Below, one piece after another: positions 8,103 to 18,623 of a DNA stretch of 64,000 nucleotides (its first letter is position 1; every line of letters starts with the position of its first letter). Made by a program: the position numbers and the translations under genes. The DNA comes from Aquipuribacter sp. SD81 (lineage in GTDB: Bacteria; Actinomycetota; Actinomycetes; Actinomycetales; JBBAYJ01): positions 1 to 64,000 of the forward strand of contig NZ_JBBAYJ010000019.1 in NCBI RefSeq assembly GCF_037153975.1, written 5' to 3'. A model generated the notes under the pieces. That model was given only the letters and a program-made list of their open reading frames with translations, did not search any database and had not been told where the DNA came from.

Positions 8103-8990
8103 ATGGTCGCCCGCCCCTTCGGAGCCCTCGTCACCGCGATGGCGACGCCCTTCGCCGCCGACGGCACCGTCGACCTCGAGGCCGTCGCGGCCCTCGCCGA
8201 GCACCTCGTCGACGCGGGCACCGAGGGCCTCGTCGTCAACGGGACCACGGGGGAGTCGCCGACCACGACCGACGCCGAGAAGGCGGACGTCGTGCGGGCC
8301 GTCGTGGCGGCCGTGGGGGAGCGCGCGCACGTCGTCGCCGGCGTGGGCACCAACGACACCGCCCACAGCGCCGAGCTGGCCCGCCAGGCCGTGGCGGCGG
8401 GAGCGCACGGCCTCCTCGTCGTCTCGCCGTACTACTCCCGACCGTCGCAGGAGGGGCTGGTCGCCCACGTCCGGGCGGTCGCCGACGCCGGCGGGCTGCC
8501 CGTCATGCTCTACGACATCCCCGGGCGCACGGGCGTGGAGTTCCGCACCGAGACGCTGCTGCGGCTCGCGGAGCACCCGCACGTCGTCGCGGTCAAGGAC
8601 GCGAAGGGCGACCTGCAGGCCGCCACGCGTGTGATGTCCGGCAGCGACCTCGCGATGTACTCCGGAGACGACGGCCTCCTGCTGCCGTACCTGGCGGTCG
8701 GCGGCGTCGGCGTGGTCGGCGTCACGACCCACCTCGCGGCCCCCGCGTACGCGCGCATGGTCGCCGCGCACGACGCCGGCGACGTCGCCGCCGCCCGGGA
8801 GGAGCACCACGCCCTGCAGCCGCTCGTCGACGCCGTGATGACTCGCATGCAGGGCGCGGTGGCGGTCAAGGTCGCCCTCCACGCGCTCGGTCACGTGCCG
8901 AGCCCGCGCGTCCGGCTCCCGCTCGTGGAGCCCGAGGCCATCGAGCGCGAGGAGCTGCTCGCGGCCGTGCACGCCGCCGGTCTCACCTGA
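8103..8990 (+). CDS. dapA: 4-hydroxy-tetrahydrodipicolinate synthase
   Basis: DapA condenses pyruvate with aspartate semialdehyde, the first committed step to diaminopimelate and lysine. The 295-residue TIM barrel shows the GTTGE loop (NGTTGESPT), the tyrosine proton relay in PYYSRPSQ, the MLYDIPGRTG strand, and the Schiff-base lysine in VVAVKDAKGD. The ATG at 8103 is supported by the -10 box seven bases upstream and by alignment of the family start just before the GALVTAM strand. The gene is alone in its orientation group with RNase J following after 66 bases, a very common actinobacterial pair. dapF lies at 44.2 kb in the same window. Confidence 0.95.
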   Translation: MVARPFGALVTAMATPFAADGTVDLEAVAALAEHLVDAGTEGLVVNGTTGESPTTTDAEKADVVRAVVAAVGERAHVVAGVGTNDTAHSAELARQAVAAGAHGLLVVSPYYSRPSQEGLVAHVRAVADAGGLPVMLYDIPGRTGVEFRTETLLRLAEHPHVVAVKDAKGDLQAATRVMSGSDLAMYSGDDGLLLPYLAVGGVGVVGVTTHLAAPAYARMVAAHDAGDVAAAREEHHALQPLVDAVMTRMQGAVAVKVALHALGHVPSPRVRLPLVEPEAIEREELLAAVHAAGLT

Positions 8991-9044
8991 GCCGACCCGA
9001 CCGCCGGTCGCCTCGACCGCGGCGGACGGGTCCGCCCGCCCCAC

Positions 9045-9050
9045 TAGTCT
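9045..9050 (+). promoter_or_regulatory. -10 box, leaderless RNase J gene
   Basis: TAGTCT ends six bases before the GTG start at 9057; no ribosome binding site is visible. Confidence 0.6.
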
Positions 9051-9056
9051 CGTCGG

Positions 9057-10742
9057 GTGCTGCCCGCCCGAACCGACCTGCCCCAGCCGCCGCCCCTGCG
9101 TCCCGGGGTGACCCGTGTCGTGCCGCTCGGCGGCCTCGGAGAGATCGGCCGCAACATGGCCGTCCTCGAGCACGACGGCAAGCTGCTCGTCATCGACTGC
9201 GGCGTCCTGTTCCCCGAGGACGACCAGCCGGGCGTCGACCTCATCCTCCCGGACTTCCAGTACATCGCGGACCGGCTCGACGACGTCGTCGCGATCGTCC
9301 TCACCCACGGCCACGAGGACCACATCGGCGCGGTGCCGTACCTGCTCCGGCTGCGCGAGGACATCCCGGTCGTCGGCTCGCAGCTGACGCTCGCCTTCGT
9401 CGAGGCGAAGCTCAAGGAGCACCGCATCCGTCCCTACCAGCTCACCGTCAAGGAGGGCATGACGGAGCAGCTGGGCCCGTTCGCGTGCGAGTTCCTCGCC
9501 GTGAGCCACTCGATCCCCGACGCGCTCGCGGTGGCCGTCACGACCGGCGCGGGCACGGTGCTCCACACCGGCGACTTCAAGCTCGACCAGCTGCCGCTCG
9601 ACCGACGCATCACCGACCTGCGCCACTTCGCCCGGGTCGCCGAGCGCGGCGTCGACCTGCTCATGATCGACTCCACGAGCGCCGACATCCCGGGGTTCAC
9701 GCTGCCCGAGCGCGAGATCGGGCCCGTCCTCAGCACGATCTTCGCGCGCGCCGAGAAGCGGGTCGTCGTCGCGAGCTTCGCCAGCCACGTGCACCGCGTG
9801 CAGCAGGTGCTCGACGCGGCCGCGGCCCACGGGCGCAAGGTCGCCTTCGTGGGTCGATCGATGGTCCGCAACATGGGGGTCGCCCGCGACCTCGGCTACC
9901 TCGACGTGCCCCAGGGCGTCCTCGTCGACATCAAGCAGGTCGAGGACCTGCCCGACGAGAAGGTCGTCATCATGTCGACCGGCTCGCAGGGCGAGCCGAT
10001 GGCCGCCCTGTCGCGGATGGCCAACGGCGACCACCGCGTGCAGGTGGGGCCGGGCGACACGGTCGTCCTCGCCTCGAGCCTCATCCCCGGCAACGAGAAC
10101 GCCGTCTACCGCGTCATCAACGGGCTGACCCGGCTCGGCGCGGACGTCGTGCACAAGGGCGTCGCCCGGGTGCACACCGGCGGCCACGCCACGGCGGGCG
10201 AGCTGCTCTACGTGTACAACCTCGTGCGGCCCGGCAACGTCATGCCCGTGCACGGCGAGCCGCGCCACCTCAAGGCGAACGCGCAGATCGCCACCCTGTC
10301 GGGCGTGCCGGCCGAGCGCGTCGTCGTCGTCGAGGACGGCCACGTCGTCGACCTCGAGGACGGCGTCGCGCGGGTGGTCGGGGCCGTCGAGTGCGGCTAC
10401 GTCTACGTCGACGGCTCGACCGTCGGCGAGATCACCGACGCCGACCTCAAGGACCGCCGCATCCTCGCGGAGGAGGGCTTCGTGTCGTGCTTCGTGGTCG
10501 TCGACCACGAGAACGGCAAGGTCGTGGCCGGCCCGCACGTGCACGCGCGGGGCTTTGCCGAGGAGCAGACGGTCTTCGAGCAGGTGACCCCCCGCATCGA
10601 GAAGGCCCTCGTCGAGGCCGTCACGAGCGGGGCGACCGACCAGCACCAGCTCCAGCAGGTCGTGCGCCGCACCATCGGGCGCTGGGTCAACGAGAAGTAC
10701 CGGCGCCGGCCCATGATCGTCCCGGTGGTCCTCAGCGCCTGA
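9057..10742 (+). CDS. rnj: Ribonuclease J
   Basis: RNase J is a metallo-beta-lactamase/beta-CASP nuclease with endonuclease and 5'-3' exonuclease activity in mRNA decay and rRNA maturation. The 561-residue protein shows the metal-binding motif [10 protein letters not shown], a further His in [16 protein letters not shown], the beta-CASP insert around [10 protein letters not shown], and [11 protein letters not shown] near residue 400. The C-terminal domain has the family ending MIVPVVL. GTG 9057 is supported by the leaderless -10. It sits between dapA and ftsK, a conserved actinobacterial order. A compact hairpin 30 bases after the stop may end its transcript. Confidence 0.95.
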   Translation: MLPARTDLPQPPPLRPGVTRVVPLGGLGEIGRNMAVLEHDGKLLVIDCGVLFPEDDQPGVDLILPDFQYIADRLDDVVAIVLTHGHEDHIGAVPYLLRLREDIPVVGSQLTLAFVEAKLKEHRIRPYQLTVKEGMTEQLGPFACEFLAVSHSIPDALAVAVTTGAGTVLHTGDFKLDQLPLDRRITDLRHFARVAERGVDLLMIDSTSADIPGFTLPEREIGPVLSTIFARAEKRVVVASFASHVHRVQQVLDAAAAHGRKVAFVGRSMVRNMGVARDLGYLDVPQGVLVDIKQVEDLPDEKVVIMSTGSQGEPMAALSRMANGDHRVQVGPGDTVVLASSLIPGNENAVYRVINGLTRLGADVVHKGVARVHTGGHATAGELLYVYNLVRPGNVMPVHGEPRHLKANAQIATLSGVPAERVVVVEDGHVVDLEDGVARVVGAVECGYVYVDGSTVGEITDADLKDRRILAEEGFVSCFVVVDHENGKVVAGPHVHARGFAEEQTVFEQVTPRIEKALVEAVTSGATDQHQLQQVVRRTIGRWVNEKYRRRPMIVPVVLSA

Positions 10743-10771
10743 CCGGCACGACGGCCGCGGGCCGGCCACCG

Positions 10772-10790
10772 CGCCGCCCCCGGGGCGGCG
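10772..10790 (+). terminator. Possible hairpin terminator after RNase J gene
   Basis: CGCCGCCCC and GGGGCGGCG form a near-contiguous 9-bp inverted repeat; the real stem would be about 7 bp with a small loop. No T-run follows, as is common in this genome. Confidence 0.4.
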
Positions 10791-10821
10791 TGTGCGGCGC
10801 GGCCGGTCACCGCCCGGCGCG

Positions 10822-10827
10822 TACGGT
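10822..10827 (+). promoter_or_regulatory. -10 box, leaderless ftsK
   Basis: TACGGT ends six bases before GTG 10834 and decides this start over an in-frame position 42 bases upstream. Confidence 0.55.
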
Positions 10828-10833
10828 GACGAG

Positions 10834-13698
10834 GTGGCTCGGACGACCTCCTCACGCCCTGCGGGGCGCACCGCCCCCGGCGGCGCCGGTCGGTCGTCCG
10901 GCGGCGCCCGCCCGGCGACGCGCTCCGGCGGCTCGCGCGCGGGCTCCACGGCCCCGAAGGCCACCCCGAAGGCGAAGGGCGCGGCCGCGGGGGGACGGGC
11001 CACCGCGCGGACCGGCAGCAGCAGGCCGCCCGCCCGGGGCGGGTCGCGCCAGGCCGCCCAGCGCCGGCCCGGCGGCGGCACCCGGCTGCTCCTGGGGCTG
11101 CTGCTCCTGCCCGGTCGGGCCGTCGGCTCGCTCGTGCGATCGGTGCACCGCAGCACCGCGGAGCTCGACCCGGCGCACCGGAGGGACGGCGCGGGCTTCC
11201 TGCTCCTCGCCGTGGCCGCGGTCGTCGCGGCGGGGGAGTGGTTCCGGGTCGACGGCGTCGTCATCGAGGCCGTGCACTGGGTGACGGCGGGGGCGCTCGG
11301 CCGGGCCGCCCTCGCGCTGCCGGTCGTCCTCCTCGCGCTCAGCCTGCGCCTGTTCCGCCGCCCGGACGAGGAGCAGGCGAACGGGCGGATCGGGGTCGGC
11401 CTCGTCGCCCTGGGCGCCGCGGCGGCGGGCCTGCTGCAGGTCGCCGCCGGGCTGCCCACGCCGCCGGAGGGAGCCGAGGCCCTGCAGGCCGGGGGCGGGG
11501 TCGTCGGCTTCGTCGTCGCCAACCCGCTCGAGGCGGCCGTGTCGGCGTGGCTCGCGGTGCCCATGCTCGTGCTGCTCGCCGGCTTCGGGCTGCTCGTCGT
11601 CACGGCGACACCGCTGCACGCCGTCACGGACCGGCTCCGCGAGGCAGGGGCGTGGCTGACCGGCAGCACGCGCACCGACGACGACGCGACCGACGAGGAC
11701 GACGACGCCCGTGCAGGCGGCGAGGCCGACGACCCGGTCGCGACCGGTCGGCACGGCCAGGCCCTCACGAGCGGGTCCCGGCGCCGCCGTCGTGGCCGTG
11801 GCGCGGAGGCCGACCCCGCGGAGGGCGAGGACCGGGACGGGGTGTCCCTGCTCGACGGCCGCGGCGCCGGCCGGGCCGACGACACGCCCTACGACTCCGC
11901 CGCCGTCGTCGGCCGCGAGGACGGGGGCCCCGGCGGCACGGGCGGCACGGGCGGCACGGGTGCCCCCACGCCGGGCGCCGGTGCGGCCGCCGCGGCCCCC
12001 GCCGCACGGCGCGAGCCGGTCGCACCCGAGCCCAGCGGGCTGCCGGAGCGCGTCGAGCAGCTCGTGCTCGCCGGCGACGTCGTCTACACGCTGCCCGACG
12101 TGCAGCAGCTGCACGCCGGCACCCCGCACCGCACGCGCACCGCGGTCAACGACGACGTCGTCGCCGCCCTCACCGACGTGCTCGCCCAGTTCCAGATCGA
12201 CGCGGCCGTCACGGGCTACACGAGAGGGCCGACCGTGACCCGCTACGAGGTCGAGCTGGGCAACGGGGTGAAGGTCGAGCGCGTGACCGCCCTGTCGCGG
12301 AACATCTCCTACGCCGTCGCGAGCGCCGACGTCCGCATCCTGTCGCCCATCCCCGGCAAGTCCGCGATCGGCATCGAGATCCCCAACGCCGACAAGGAGA
12401 CGGTGTGCCTCGGCGACGTGCTCCGCTCCGAGGTCGCGCGGCGCAGCAGCCACCCGATGACGATCGGGGTCGGCAAGGACGTCGAGGGCGGCTACGTCGT
12501 GGCGAACCTCGCGAAGATGCCGCACATGCTCGTCGCGGGCGCGACCGGCGCCGGCAAGTCGTCGTTCATCAACTCCATGATCACCTCGGTGCTCGTCCGG
12601 TCGACGCCCGACGAGGTGCGCATGGTGCTCGTCGACCCGAAGCGCGTCGAGCTCACCGCCTACGAGGGCGTGCCGCACCTCATCACCCCGATCATCACGA
12701 ACCCGAAGAAGGCGGCCGAGGCGCTGCAGTGGGTCGTGGCGGAGATGGACTCCCGGTACGACGACCTCGCCGCGTACGGGTTCCGCCACATCGACGACTT
12801 CAACAAGGCGGTCCGCACCGGCAAGGTGACGCCGCCCCCGGGCTCGGAGCGCGCGCTCGCGCCCTACCCGTACCTGCTCGTGATCGTCGACGAGCTCGCG
12901 GACCTCATGATGGTCGCCCCCCGCGACGTCGAGGACTCCGTCGTCCGCATCACGCAGCTCGCGCGCGCCGCCGGCATCCACCTCGTGCTCGCGACGCAGC
13001 GCCCGAGCGTCGACGTGGTGACGGGTCTCATCAAGGCGAACGTGCCGAGCCGGCTCGCGTTCGCGACGAGCTCCCTCGCCGACTCCCGGGTCGTCCTCGA
13101 CCAGCCCGGCGCGGAGAAGCTCATCGGCCAGGGCGACGCCCTGTTCCTGCCGATGGGCGCGTCCAAGCCGATGCGCGTGCAGGGCGCGTGGGTCACGGAG
13201 TCCGAGGTCGCCGAGGTCGTCGCGCACGTCAAGGAGCAGCTGCAGCCGGTGTACCGCGTCGACGTCACGGCGCCCGCGGCCAAGAAGCAGGTGGACGAGG
13301 ACATCGGCGACGACCTCGAGGTTCTCCTGCAGGCCGCGGAGCTCGTCGTCACGACGCAGTTCGGGTCCACGTCGATGCTGCAGCGCAAGCTGCGGGTGGG
13401 CTTCGCCAAGGCGGGCCGGCTCATGGACCTGCTGGAGTCCCGGGAGGTCGTGGGCCCCAGCGAGGGGTCGAAGGCGCGCGACGTGCTCGCGCGACCCGAC
13501 GACCTGCCCGAGGTCCTCGCCCGCCTGCGCGGGGAGAGCGCCGGTCCAGGACCCGGCGGCGGGGGCGCTGCGACCGGCGGCGGCGCGGACGACGCGCCGG
13601 ACGCGCACGGCGCCGACGCGTGGGACGCTGACGACCTCGACGCGGAGTCCGGGGACAGCGGGTCCGAGGACGCGTGGGAGCTGACGGGACGTGGTTGA
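10834..13698 (+). CDS. ftsK: DNA translocase FtsK/SpoIIIE
   Basis: FtsK anchors at the division septum and pumps chromosomal DNA before septum closure. The 954-residue protein starts with about 85 basic, low-complexity residues, then about four membrane helices (roughly 110-260), then a long Asp/Gly/Arg-rich linker with a GGTGGTGG run near residue 370. The motor has Walker A GATGAGKS (about 570-577), Walker [13 protein letters not shown] (about 680-690) and [12 protein letters not shown]. The winged-helix gamma domain follows, with [20 protein letters not shown], which reads KOPS-type sites. After it comes an unusual Gly/Asp-rich tail of about 60 residues. It overlaps the NYN gene by eight bases. 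Confidence 0.95.
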   Translation: MARTTSSRPAGRTAPGGAGRSSGGARPATRSGGSRAGSTAPKATPKAKGAAAGGRATARTGSSRPPARGGSRQAAQRRPGGGTRLLLGLLLLPGRAVGSLVRSVHRSTAELDPAHRRDGAGFLLLAVAAVVAAGEWFRVDGVVIEAVHWVTAGALGRAALALPVVLLALSLRLFRRPDEEQANGRIGVGLVALGAAAAGLLQVAAGLPTPPEGAEALQAGGGVVGFVVANPLEAAVSAWLAVPMLVLLAGFGLLVVTATPLHAVTDRLREAGAWLTGSTRTDDDATDEDDDARAGGEADDPVATGRHGQALTSGSRRRRRGRGAEADPAEGEDRDGVSLLDGRGAGRADDTPYDSAAVVGREDGGPGGTGGTGGTGAPTPGAGAAAAAPAARREPVAPEPSGLPERVEQLVLAGDVVYTLPDVQQLHAGTPHRTRTAVNDDVVAALTDVLAQFQIDAAVTGYTRGPTVTRYEVELGNGVKVERVTALSRNISYAVASADVRILSPIPGKSAIGIEIPNADKETVCLGDVLRSEVARRSSHPMTIGVGKDVEGGYVVANLAKMPHMLVAGATGAGKSSFINSMITSVLVRSTPDEVRMVLVDPKRVELTAYEGVPHLITPIITNPKKAAEALQWVVAEMDSRYDDLAAYGFRHIDDFNKAVRTGKVTPPPGSERALAPYPYLLVIVDELADLMMVAPRDVEDSVVRITQLARAAGIHLVLATQRPSVDVVTGLIKANVPSRLAFATSSLADSRVVLDQPGAEKLIGQGDALFLPMGASKPMRVQGAWVTESEVAEVVAHVKEQLQPVYRVDVTAPAAKKQVDEDIGDDLEVLLQAAELVVTTQFGSTSMLQRKLRVGFAKAGRLMDLLESREVVGPSEGSKARDVLARPDDLPEVLARLRGESAGPGPGGGGAATGGGADDAPDAHGADAWDADDLDAESGDSGSEDAWELTGRG

Positions 13699-14419
13699 CG
13701 TGGCGGACTCGACGTACCCGGCCGACCCCCTCGTGACGACCTCCGGCGACGACGGGACCGGCGACGGGACCGTGCCGTGGGGCGACGAGGGCCGCCCGAC
13801 CCCGGAGTTCCCCCTGCCGCCCGGGGACGCGCCGGTCGACCTGCTCGTGTGGGACGCCCCCAACGTGGACGCGACCCTCGCCCAGGTCATCGGGGCCAAG
13901 CCCACCGCGGCGAACCGCCCGCGCTACGACGCGATCGCGCGCTGGCTCGTCGACACCGCCGGCGACCACGACGTCGAGGGCGCGGTCTTCGCCAACGTGC
14001 CGCCGGTCGCGGCCCACGGCATGCGCGGCTGGGTCGAGGCGGTGCGGGCCATCGGCTTCGCCGTGTTCGCTCGGCCGAAGCGGCAGGACGGCGACGACGT
14101 CGACCTCGACATGCTCGCCCACGTCCGGCACCGCGCCCGCTCCGGGCGCCTCGCCCGGCTCGTCGTCGCCAGCGGTGACGGCCGCAACTTCCTCGCGCCG
14201 CTCGAGCAGCTCGCGCAGTCCGGCGTCGAGGTCACGGTGATCTCCTTCTTCGAGGTCGCCGGATACGCCGCGGAGTCACCGCACCTGCGTTTCCTCGACC
14301 TCGAGGAGGTGCCGGGCGCGTTCCTGCAGCCCCTCGACCGCACGCGGCTGGACTCCCTGCCGGACGACGGCGCGTGGCTGCGCCCGACCCGCTCGCTGCG
14401 CGAGGCCGCCGCCGGCTGA
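13691..14419 (+). CDS. NYN-domain (PIN-like) protein
   Basis: The 242-residue protein has a core [18 protein letters not shown] (about 50-67), later [12 protein letters not shown], and [31 protein letters not shown]. This order of acidic residues (WDxxNVD, DDVDxD, SGDGD-like) matches the NYN family of PIN-like ribonucleases. The last acidic position of the usual SGDxD motif reads Arg (SGDGR), so the active site may be altered. The start GTG lies inside the end of ftsK (8-bp overlap), so the two genes are translationally coupled; GTG 13700 is an alternative. Substrate is unknown. A weak inverted repeat follows the stop. Confidence 0.75.
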   Translation: MVDVADSTYPADPLVTTSGDDGTGDGTVPWGDEGRPTPEFPLPPGDAPVDLLVWDAPNVDATLAQVIGAKPTAANRPRYDAIARWLVDTAGDHDVEGAVFANVPPVAAHGMRGWVEAVRAIGFAVFARPKRQDGDDVDLDMLAHVRHRARSGRLARLVVASGDGRNFLAPLEQLAQSGVEVTVISFFEVAGYAAESPHLRFLDLEEVPGAFLQPLDRTRLDSLPDDGAWLRPTRSLREAAAG

Positions 14420-14420
14420 G

Positions 14421-14449
14421 CGGCCGGCCCGACGGCCTTCCGCCGGCCG
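14421..14449. terminator. Weak hairpin between convergent genes
   Basis: CGGCCGGC (14421-14428) pairs with GCCGGCCG (14442-14449) around a 13-base loop, two bases past the NYN gene stop. It may serve as a terminator. Confidence 0.35.
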
Positions 14450-14478
14450 GCGGGTGCCGGCGACGGGCGCTGCCGACC

Positions 14479-14568
14479 GGTGCGCGTCGGTCCGGTGCAC
14501 GTCGGTCCGGTGCGCGTCGGTCCGGTGCGCGTCGGTCCGGTGCGCGTCGGTCCGGTGCGCGTCAGTCG
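14479..14568. repeat. 15-bp tandem repeat, about six copies
   Basis: Five units of GGTGCGCGTCGGTCC start at 14479, 14494, 14509, 14524 and 14539; the second has one substitution (GCAC). A sixth, degenerate unit starts at 14554 and runs through the stop codon of the CYTH-CHAD gene at 14562-14564. It occupies most of the spacer between two convergent genes. Confidence 0.9.
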
Positions 14569-16175
14569 AACCAGCGTGCCGCGGCGCGCCTCAGCCGCCG
14601 CACCGCCCGCTCCAGGCGCGGGTCGTCCGGCCCCAGGCCGGCGGTCGCGGCGCGCTCGAGCCCGGCGAGCACCCCGTAGCCGAAAGTGTTCTCCCCGTCG
14701 GCGTACGCGCGCAGCGCCACGACGCGCAGGGCGTCGGCCGCTACCACCGCGTCCTGGTGCTCCCCGAGCAGCTCCTGCAGGTCCTCGGCGCGCCCCGCGA
14801 GGCGGGAGGCCCGACGGCCGTGGACGTCGGCGAGCGCCTCGGCGGCGTACCGGACGCGCTTGGTCGCCTTGCGCACCTCGTGCAGGGCCTCGTCGCGCCC
14901 GGGTCCCGGCTCGGTCGGCACCGCGTCCAGCCGTCGCTGCACCCGGCGCCACGCCCGCCGGGCCCGCGCGCGCGTGGTCCGGCGGGCAGGTGCGTCGGCG
15001 CGCGGGCCGCGGGTGGGGTCCTCGCACAGGCGGACGAGGTCCTCCAGCAGGCGGGTGTGCTCCTCGGAGTCCAGGTGCCCGACGGCGGCCGCGCGCTCGC
15101 GCTCGTAGGCGCCGTCGAGGTCGGCGTCCAGCCGCCCGGCCACCGGACCGGGCACGAGCTCGGGCGGCAGCGCGGCGAGGCGGGCTCGCAGCCGCGCCGC
15201 GAGCACCTCCGAGTCGCGGGCACGGCCGAGCACGGTGCCGAGCTCCGTGAGCGAGGCGCGCAGCGGCTCGGTGGTGCCGCGACCGAGGACGGGTCGGAAC
15301 GTGGCGAGGTCGCTGCGCAGGCGCCGCGCCGCCACGCGCGCCTTGTGCACAGAGTCGGGGACGTCGAGGCGGACGAGCGCGTCCTCGGCCACGAGCCGCT
15401 CGACGTGCTGCCGCAGCGCCTCGACCACGACCGCGAGGGCCGAGCCCGCCGCCGGCGCGTCGCCCCCGGTCCGTGCCGCGGCGCCGGTCGTCCCGGCGGC
15501 GTCGAGCGCGCCCGCCGCGGCGAGCGCCCGGCCCAGCTTGGACGCGGCGTCCGGCTCCCACGCGCCCGCCTCCCGCACGAGGGCGACGACCGCCTCGAGC
15601 ACGTCGCGGTCGCCGTCGACCAGCTCGACCTCCACCTCGTGCCAGGTCGAGGCGGCCTCGTGCCCGGCGGCGACGAGGGCGTCGGCGACCTCGGTGCGGA
15701 CGGCGTCGTCGGCCACCTCCACCAGCTGCCGACCGTCGGCGTCGAGCAGGCGGACCACGCGCCGCCGGGTCCGCAGGACGGCGACCGGCGCGAGCGGACG
15801 GCCGCGGTGCCGGGAGCGGGACAGGGCCGCGAGCCGCTCGGGGACGGGGCCGTCGTCCGCGCCGAGCGGCTCGTGCACCTCGGTGCGGCTGCCCGCCTCG
15901 CGCCCCGGCAGCTTCAGGTGCCACCCGGCGTCCTCACCGCCCGTGCGGCGCCGCAGCGTCGCCCGCGCGCGCAGCAGGTGCAGCCGGGGCGTGTCGTGGT
16001 ACGTCGCGACGAGCTCGACGGGGTCCTCGGCACGCACCTCCGCGACCCCCGGCAGGTCCTGCAGGGCGGAGCCCGGCCGCAGCAGCGCGGCCACGGCCTC
16101 CGCCGCCCCGGCCGGCACCTCCAGCTTGGTCTCGACCTCGGTCTGGGTGCCCGCCGCGGGCCCGTCACCTGCCAC
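14562..16175 (-). CDS. CYTH-CHAD domain protein
   Basis: The 537-residue protein has an N-terminal CYTH (triphosphate tunnel) domain of about 215 residues with the EXEXK signature at 13-17 (TEVETK), and a C-terminal CHAD domain (about 235-535) made of helices rich in conserved His, Arg and Lys, such as VHKARVAARRLRSDL and LHEVRKATKRVRYAAEAL. CYTH enzymes hydrolyse inorganic or organic triphosphates; CHAD domains bind polyphosphate. The pairing suggests a polyphosphate-linked protein, but its reaction is not established. GTG 16175 is chosen because CAGGAT, a -10-like hexamer, ends six bases upstream. It diverges from rimO. A 15-bp repeat array runs into its stop codon. Confidence 0.85.
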   Translation of the reverse strand: MAGDGPAAGTQTEVETKLEVPAGAAEAVAALLRPGSALQDLPGVAEVRAEDPVELVATYHDTPRLHLLRARATLRRRTGGEDAGWHLKLPGREAGSRTEVHEPLGADDGPVPERLAALSRSRHRGRPLAPVAVLRTRRRVVRLLDADGRQLVEVADDAVRTEVADALVAAGHEAASTWHEVEVELVDGDRDVLEAVVALVREAGAWEPDAASKLGRALAAAGALDAAGTTGAAARTGGDAPAAGSALAVVVEALRQHVERLVAEDALVRLDVPDSVHKARVAARRLRSDLATFRPVLGRGTTEPLRASLTELGTVLGRARDSEVLAARLRARLAALPPELVPGPVAGRLDADLDGAYERERAAAVGHLDSEEHTRLLEDLVRLCEDPTRGPRADAPARRTTRARARRAWRRVQRRLDAVPTEPGPGRDEALHEVRKATKRVRYAAEALADVHGRRASRLAGRAEDLQELLGEHQDAVVAADALRVVALRAYADGENTFGYGVLAGLERAATAGLGPDDPRLERAVRRLRRAAARWFD

Positions 16176-16223
16176 CGGCCCATCCTGCCGGGCGGGCCGT
16201 CCGCCGTCGCCGGGACGCACGCC

Positions 16224-16229
16224 TAGGCT
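16224..16229 (+). promoter_or_regulatory. -10 box, leaderless rimO
   Basis: TAGGCT ends six bases before GTG 16236, favouring that codon over GTG 16230. Confidence 0.55.
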
Positions 16230-16235
16230 GTGCGC

Positions 16236-17744
16236 GTGAGGACGAGCGGACGCAGCGTGGCGATCACGAGCCTCGGCTGCTCCCGCAACGACGTCGACTC
16301 CGAGGAGCTCGCGGGCCGGCTCGACGCCGCCGGCTGGACGCTCGTGGCGGACCCGGCGCAGGCGGACGTCGCGGTCGTCAACACGTGCGGGTTCGTCGAG
16401 CAGGCGAAGAAGGACTCCATCGACACGCTCCTCGCGACCGCGGACCTCAAGTCCGAGCCGGGGGGCCGTACGCAGGCCGTCGTCGCCGTCGGCTGCCTCG
16501 CCGAGCGCTACGGCCGCGAGCTCGCCGAGCAGCTGCCCGAGGCCGACGCCGTGCTCGGCTTCGACAGCTACGCCGACCTGTCCGAGCAGCTGCAGCGTGT
16601 GCTGGCCGGCGAGCGGCCCGCCAGCCACGCCCCGCGGGACCGGCGGACCCTGCTCCCGCTCAGCCCCGTCGACCGGCAGGCCGCCCGGGCGGCGGCCGCG
16701 GTGCCCGGCACCGGTGCCGCCCTCGCCGACGTCGCACCCGCCGCCGGGCCGCCCGTCCTGCGGGCCCGGCTCGACGACGCGCCGTGGGCGCCGCTGAAGA
16801 TCGCGTCGGGCTGCGACCGGCGCTGCACGTTCTGCGCGATCCCGGCGTTCCGTGGCTCCTTCGTGTCCCGGCGCCCGACGGAGGTGCTGCAGGAGGCCCG
16901 CTGGCTCGCCGAGCGCGGGGTGCGTGAGCTGTTCCTCGTCAGCGAGAACACGACGAGCTACGGCAAGGACCTCGGCGACCTCGACCTGCTGCAGCGGCTG
17001 CTGCCCGAGCTGGTCGGGGTGCCCGGGGTCGAGCGGGTGCGCGTGTCGTACCTGCAGCCGGCCGAGCTCCGCCCCGGCCTGCTCGAGGCCCTGGCGTCGA
17101 CGCCGGGCGTCGCGCCGTACTTCGACCTGTCCTTCCAGCACGCCTCGCCGGGGCTGCTGCGGCGCATGCGCCGCTTCGGGGGCCGGGAGCCGTTCCTCGA
17201 CCTGCTCGCACGCGTGCGGCACCTCGCGCCGACCGCCGGCGCCCGCTCCAACGTCATCGTCGGGTCCCCCGGGGAGACCGAGGCCGACGTCGCCGAGCTC
17301 GAGGCCTTCCTCGCCGCCGCGCGGCTCGACGTCGTCGGCGTCTTCGGCTACTCCGACGAGGACGGCACCGAGGCCGCCGGCCTCGACGGCCACCTCGACG
17401 AGCAGGAGGTCGCGGCCCGCGTCGCGCACGTCTCCGCCCTCGTCGACGAGCTCGTCGCCCAGCGCGCGGAGGAGCGCGTGGGGGAGGAGCTCCTCGTGCT
17501 CGTCGAGCACGTGCTCGACGACGACGACGCGGCCGAGGCCGCGCTCGACGCCGCGCTGCCGGCGGGTCTCGGCGGGGCGGTGTCGGGGCGGGCCGCGCAC
17601 CAGGGTCCGGAGGTCGACGGCACCACGACGGTCGTGCTCCCCGCCGGGGCGCCGCTCCCGCGGCCCGGCGAGATGGTGACCGTGCGGGCGGTCGCCGCGG
17701 CCGGCGCGGACCTCGTCGCGGTCCCGTCCGGGCGCCCCTCGTGA
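16236..17744 (+). CDS. rimO: Ribosomal protein uS12 methylthiotransferase
   Basis: RimO adds a methylthio group to an aspartate of ribosomal protein uS12, using two [4Fe-4S] clusters and SAM. The 502-residue protein has the N-terminal UPF0004 domain with cluster cysteines in SLGCSRN, VNTCGFV and VGCLAERY, the radical-SAM motif GCDRRCTFC (Cys 193, 197, 200), and a C-terminal TRAM domain. An insertion rich in Ala and Pro (about 125-170) separates the first two domains, as is common in actinobacteria. The GTG start is set by the leaderless -10. It shares GTGA with pgsA. Confidence 0.93.
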   Translation: MRTSGRSVAITSLGCSRNDVDSEELAGRLDAAGWTLVADPAQADVAVVNTCGFVEQAKKDSIDTLLATADLKSEPGGRTQAVVAVGCLAERYGRELAEQLPEADAVLGFDSYADLSEQLQRVLAGERPASHAPRDRRTLLPLSPVDRQAARAAAAVPGTGAALADVAPAAGPPVLRARLDDAPWAPLKIASGCDRRCTFCAIPAFRGSFVSRRPTEVLQEARWLAERGVRELFLVSENTTSYGKDLGDLDLLQRLLPELVGVPGVERVRVSYLQPAELRPGLLEALASTPGVAPYFDLSFQHASPGLLRRMRRFGGREPFLDLLARVRHLAPTAGARSNVIVGSPGETEADVAELEAFLAAARLDVVGVFGYSDEDGTEAAGLDGHLDEQEVAARVAHVSALVDELVAQRAEERVGEELLVLVEHVLDDDDAAEAALDAALPAGLGGAVSGRAAHQGPEVDGTTTVVLPAGAPLPRPGEMVTVRAVAAAGADLVAVPSGRPS

Positions 17745-18358
17745 CGCAGCCCCGCCGCGGGGTGGTGGACCGCGGCTCCCTCCGGCGCAACGCGAACGTG
17801 CCGAACGCGCTGACGCTGCTGCGCATCCTCCTCGTGCCGCTGTTCGTGTGGCTGCTGTGGCGCGCCGGCGGCGGTGACGGGGCCGACCCGGCGGGACGCA
17901 CCTGGGCGGCGGTCGTCTTCGTCGTCGCCGCCGCCACCGACCGCCTCGACGGCTGGCTCGCCCGGCGGCAGGGCAGCGTCACCACCTTCGGCATCGTCGC
18001 CGACCCCATCGCCGACAAGGCGCTCACCGGCGCGGCCTTCGTCGTGCTCAGCGCCCTCGGGGACCTGCCGTGGTGGCTCACCGTGCTCGTGCTCGTGCGG
18101 GAGGTGGCGGTAACGGTGCTGCGCGCCGTCGTCATCCGCCACACGGTCGTGCCCGCCTCCCGCGGCGGGAAGCTCAAGACGGTGCTGCAGACGGTCGCGC
18201 TGGCCGCCTTCGTGCTGCCGCTGCCGTACCCGCTCACCCTGCTGGCGTGGGCGGTCATGCTCGCCGCGGTCGCCGTCACCGTCGTGACGGGCGTGCAGTA
18301 CACCGTCGCGATCCTCGGGGCGGCGCGTCGTCACCGGGCCGCGACCCGCGCGGGCTGA
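17741..18358 (+). CDS. pgsA: CDP-diacylglycerol--glycerol-3-phosphate 3-phosphatidyltransferase
   Basis: PgsA makes phosphatidylglycerol phosphate in the membrane. The 205-residue protein holds the complete CDP-alcohol phosphotransferase motif D-x2-DG-x2-AR-x8-G-x3-D-x3-D in [10 protein letters not shown] followed by GIVADPIAD. It starts with [15 protein letters not shown] and has about five membrane helices and the conserved GKLKT turn. The GTG start overlaps the rimO stop as GTGA. In many actinobacteria cinA comes next and then the ClgR-type regulator; here cinA is absent and 265 bases separate pgsA from the regulator. Confidence 0.93.
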   Translation: MTQPRRGVVDRGSLRRNANVPNALTLLRILLVPLFVWLLWRAGGGDGADPAGRTWAAVVFVVAAATDRLDGWLARRQGSVTTFGIVADPIADKALTGAAFVVLSALGDLPWWLTVLVLVREVAVTVLRAVVIRHTVVPASRGGKLKTVLQTVALAAFVLPLPYPLTLLAWAVMLAAVAVTVVTGVQYTVAILGAARRHRAATRAG

Positions 18359-18527
18359 CGCCCGCCCGGGAAGCCGGGGGCGGGCCGTGGCGTTGCACCG
18401 GGTGCACCGGTCTGCCGCCGGTGCGTGCCCACCCGGCCGGCCCGACCGCCCGGCCGGGCCGGCACTCCGAGCGGGTGCTGTTCGCCGATCGTTACCCCCC
18501 TGCGCTGCTCTCCGGCGGACGGGGAGG

Positions 18528-18533
18528 TACCGT
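18528..18533 (+). promoter_or_regulatory. -10 box for the ClgR-type gene
   Basis: TACCGT lies 90 bases before the start. The rest of the 18359-18623 spacer shows only G+C-rich sequence with no clear ORF. Confidence 0.4.
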
Positions 18534-18623
18534 GAGACGACCAACCGCACACGCGAGCCCGACCGAGACGACCGGGAGGGCGCACCGTACGAGGCCGGGT
18601 TCCGGCCGGTAAGGGAGGTCGTC

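Noticed and set aside
7920-11885. Minus-strand frame of 1321 residues across dapA, rnj and ftsK
   Set aside because: It crosses three well-supported genes and shows only low-complexity sequence.
11936-11962. Short GGCACGGGC repeat in ftsK as a mobile or regulatory element
   Set aside because: It simply encodes a Gly-Thr-Gly run in the flexible linker of FtsK.
14479-14568. Possible CRISPR array
   Set aside because: The 15-bp units are directly adjacent with no spacers and there are no cas genes.
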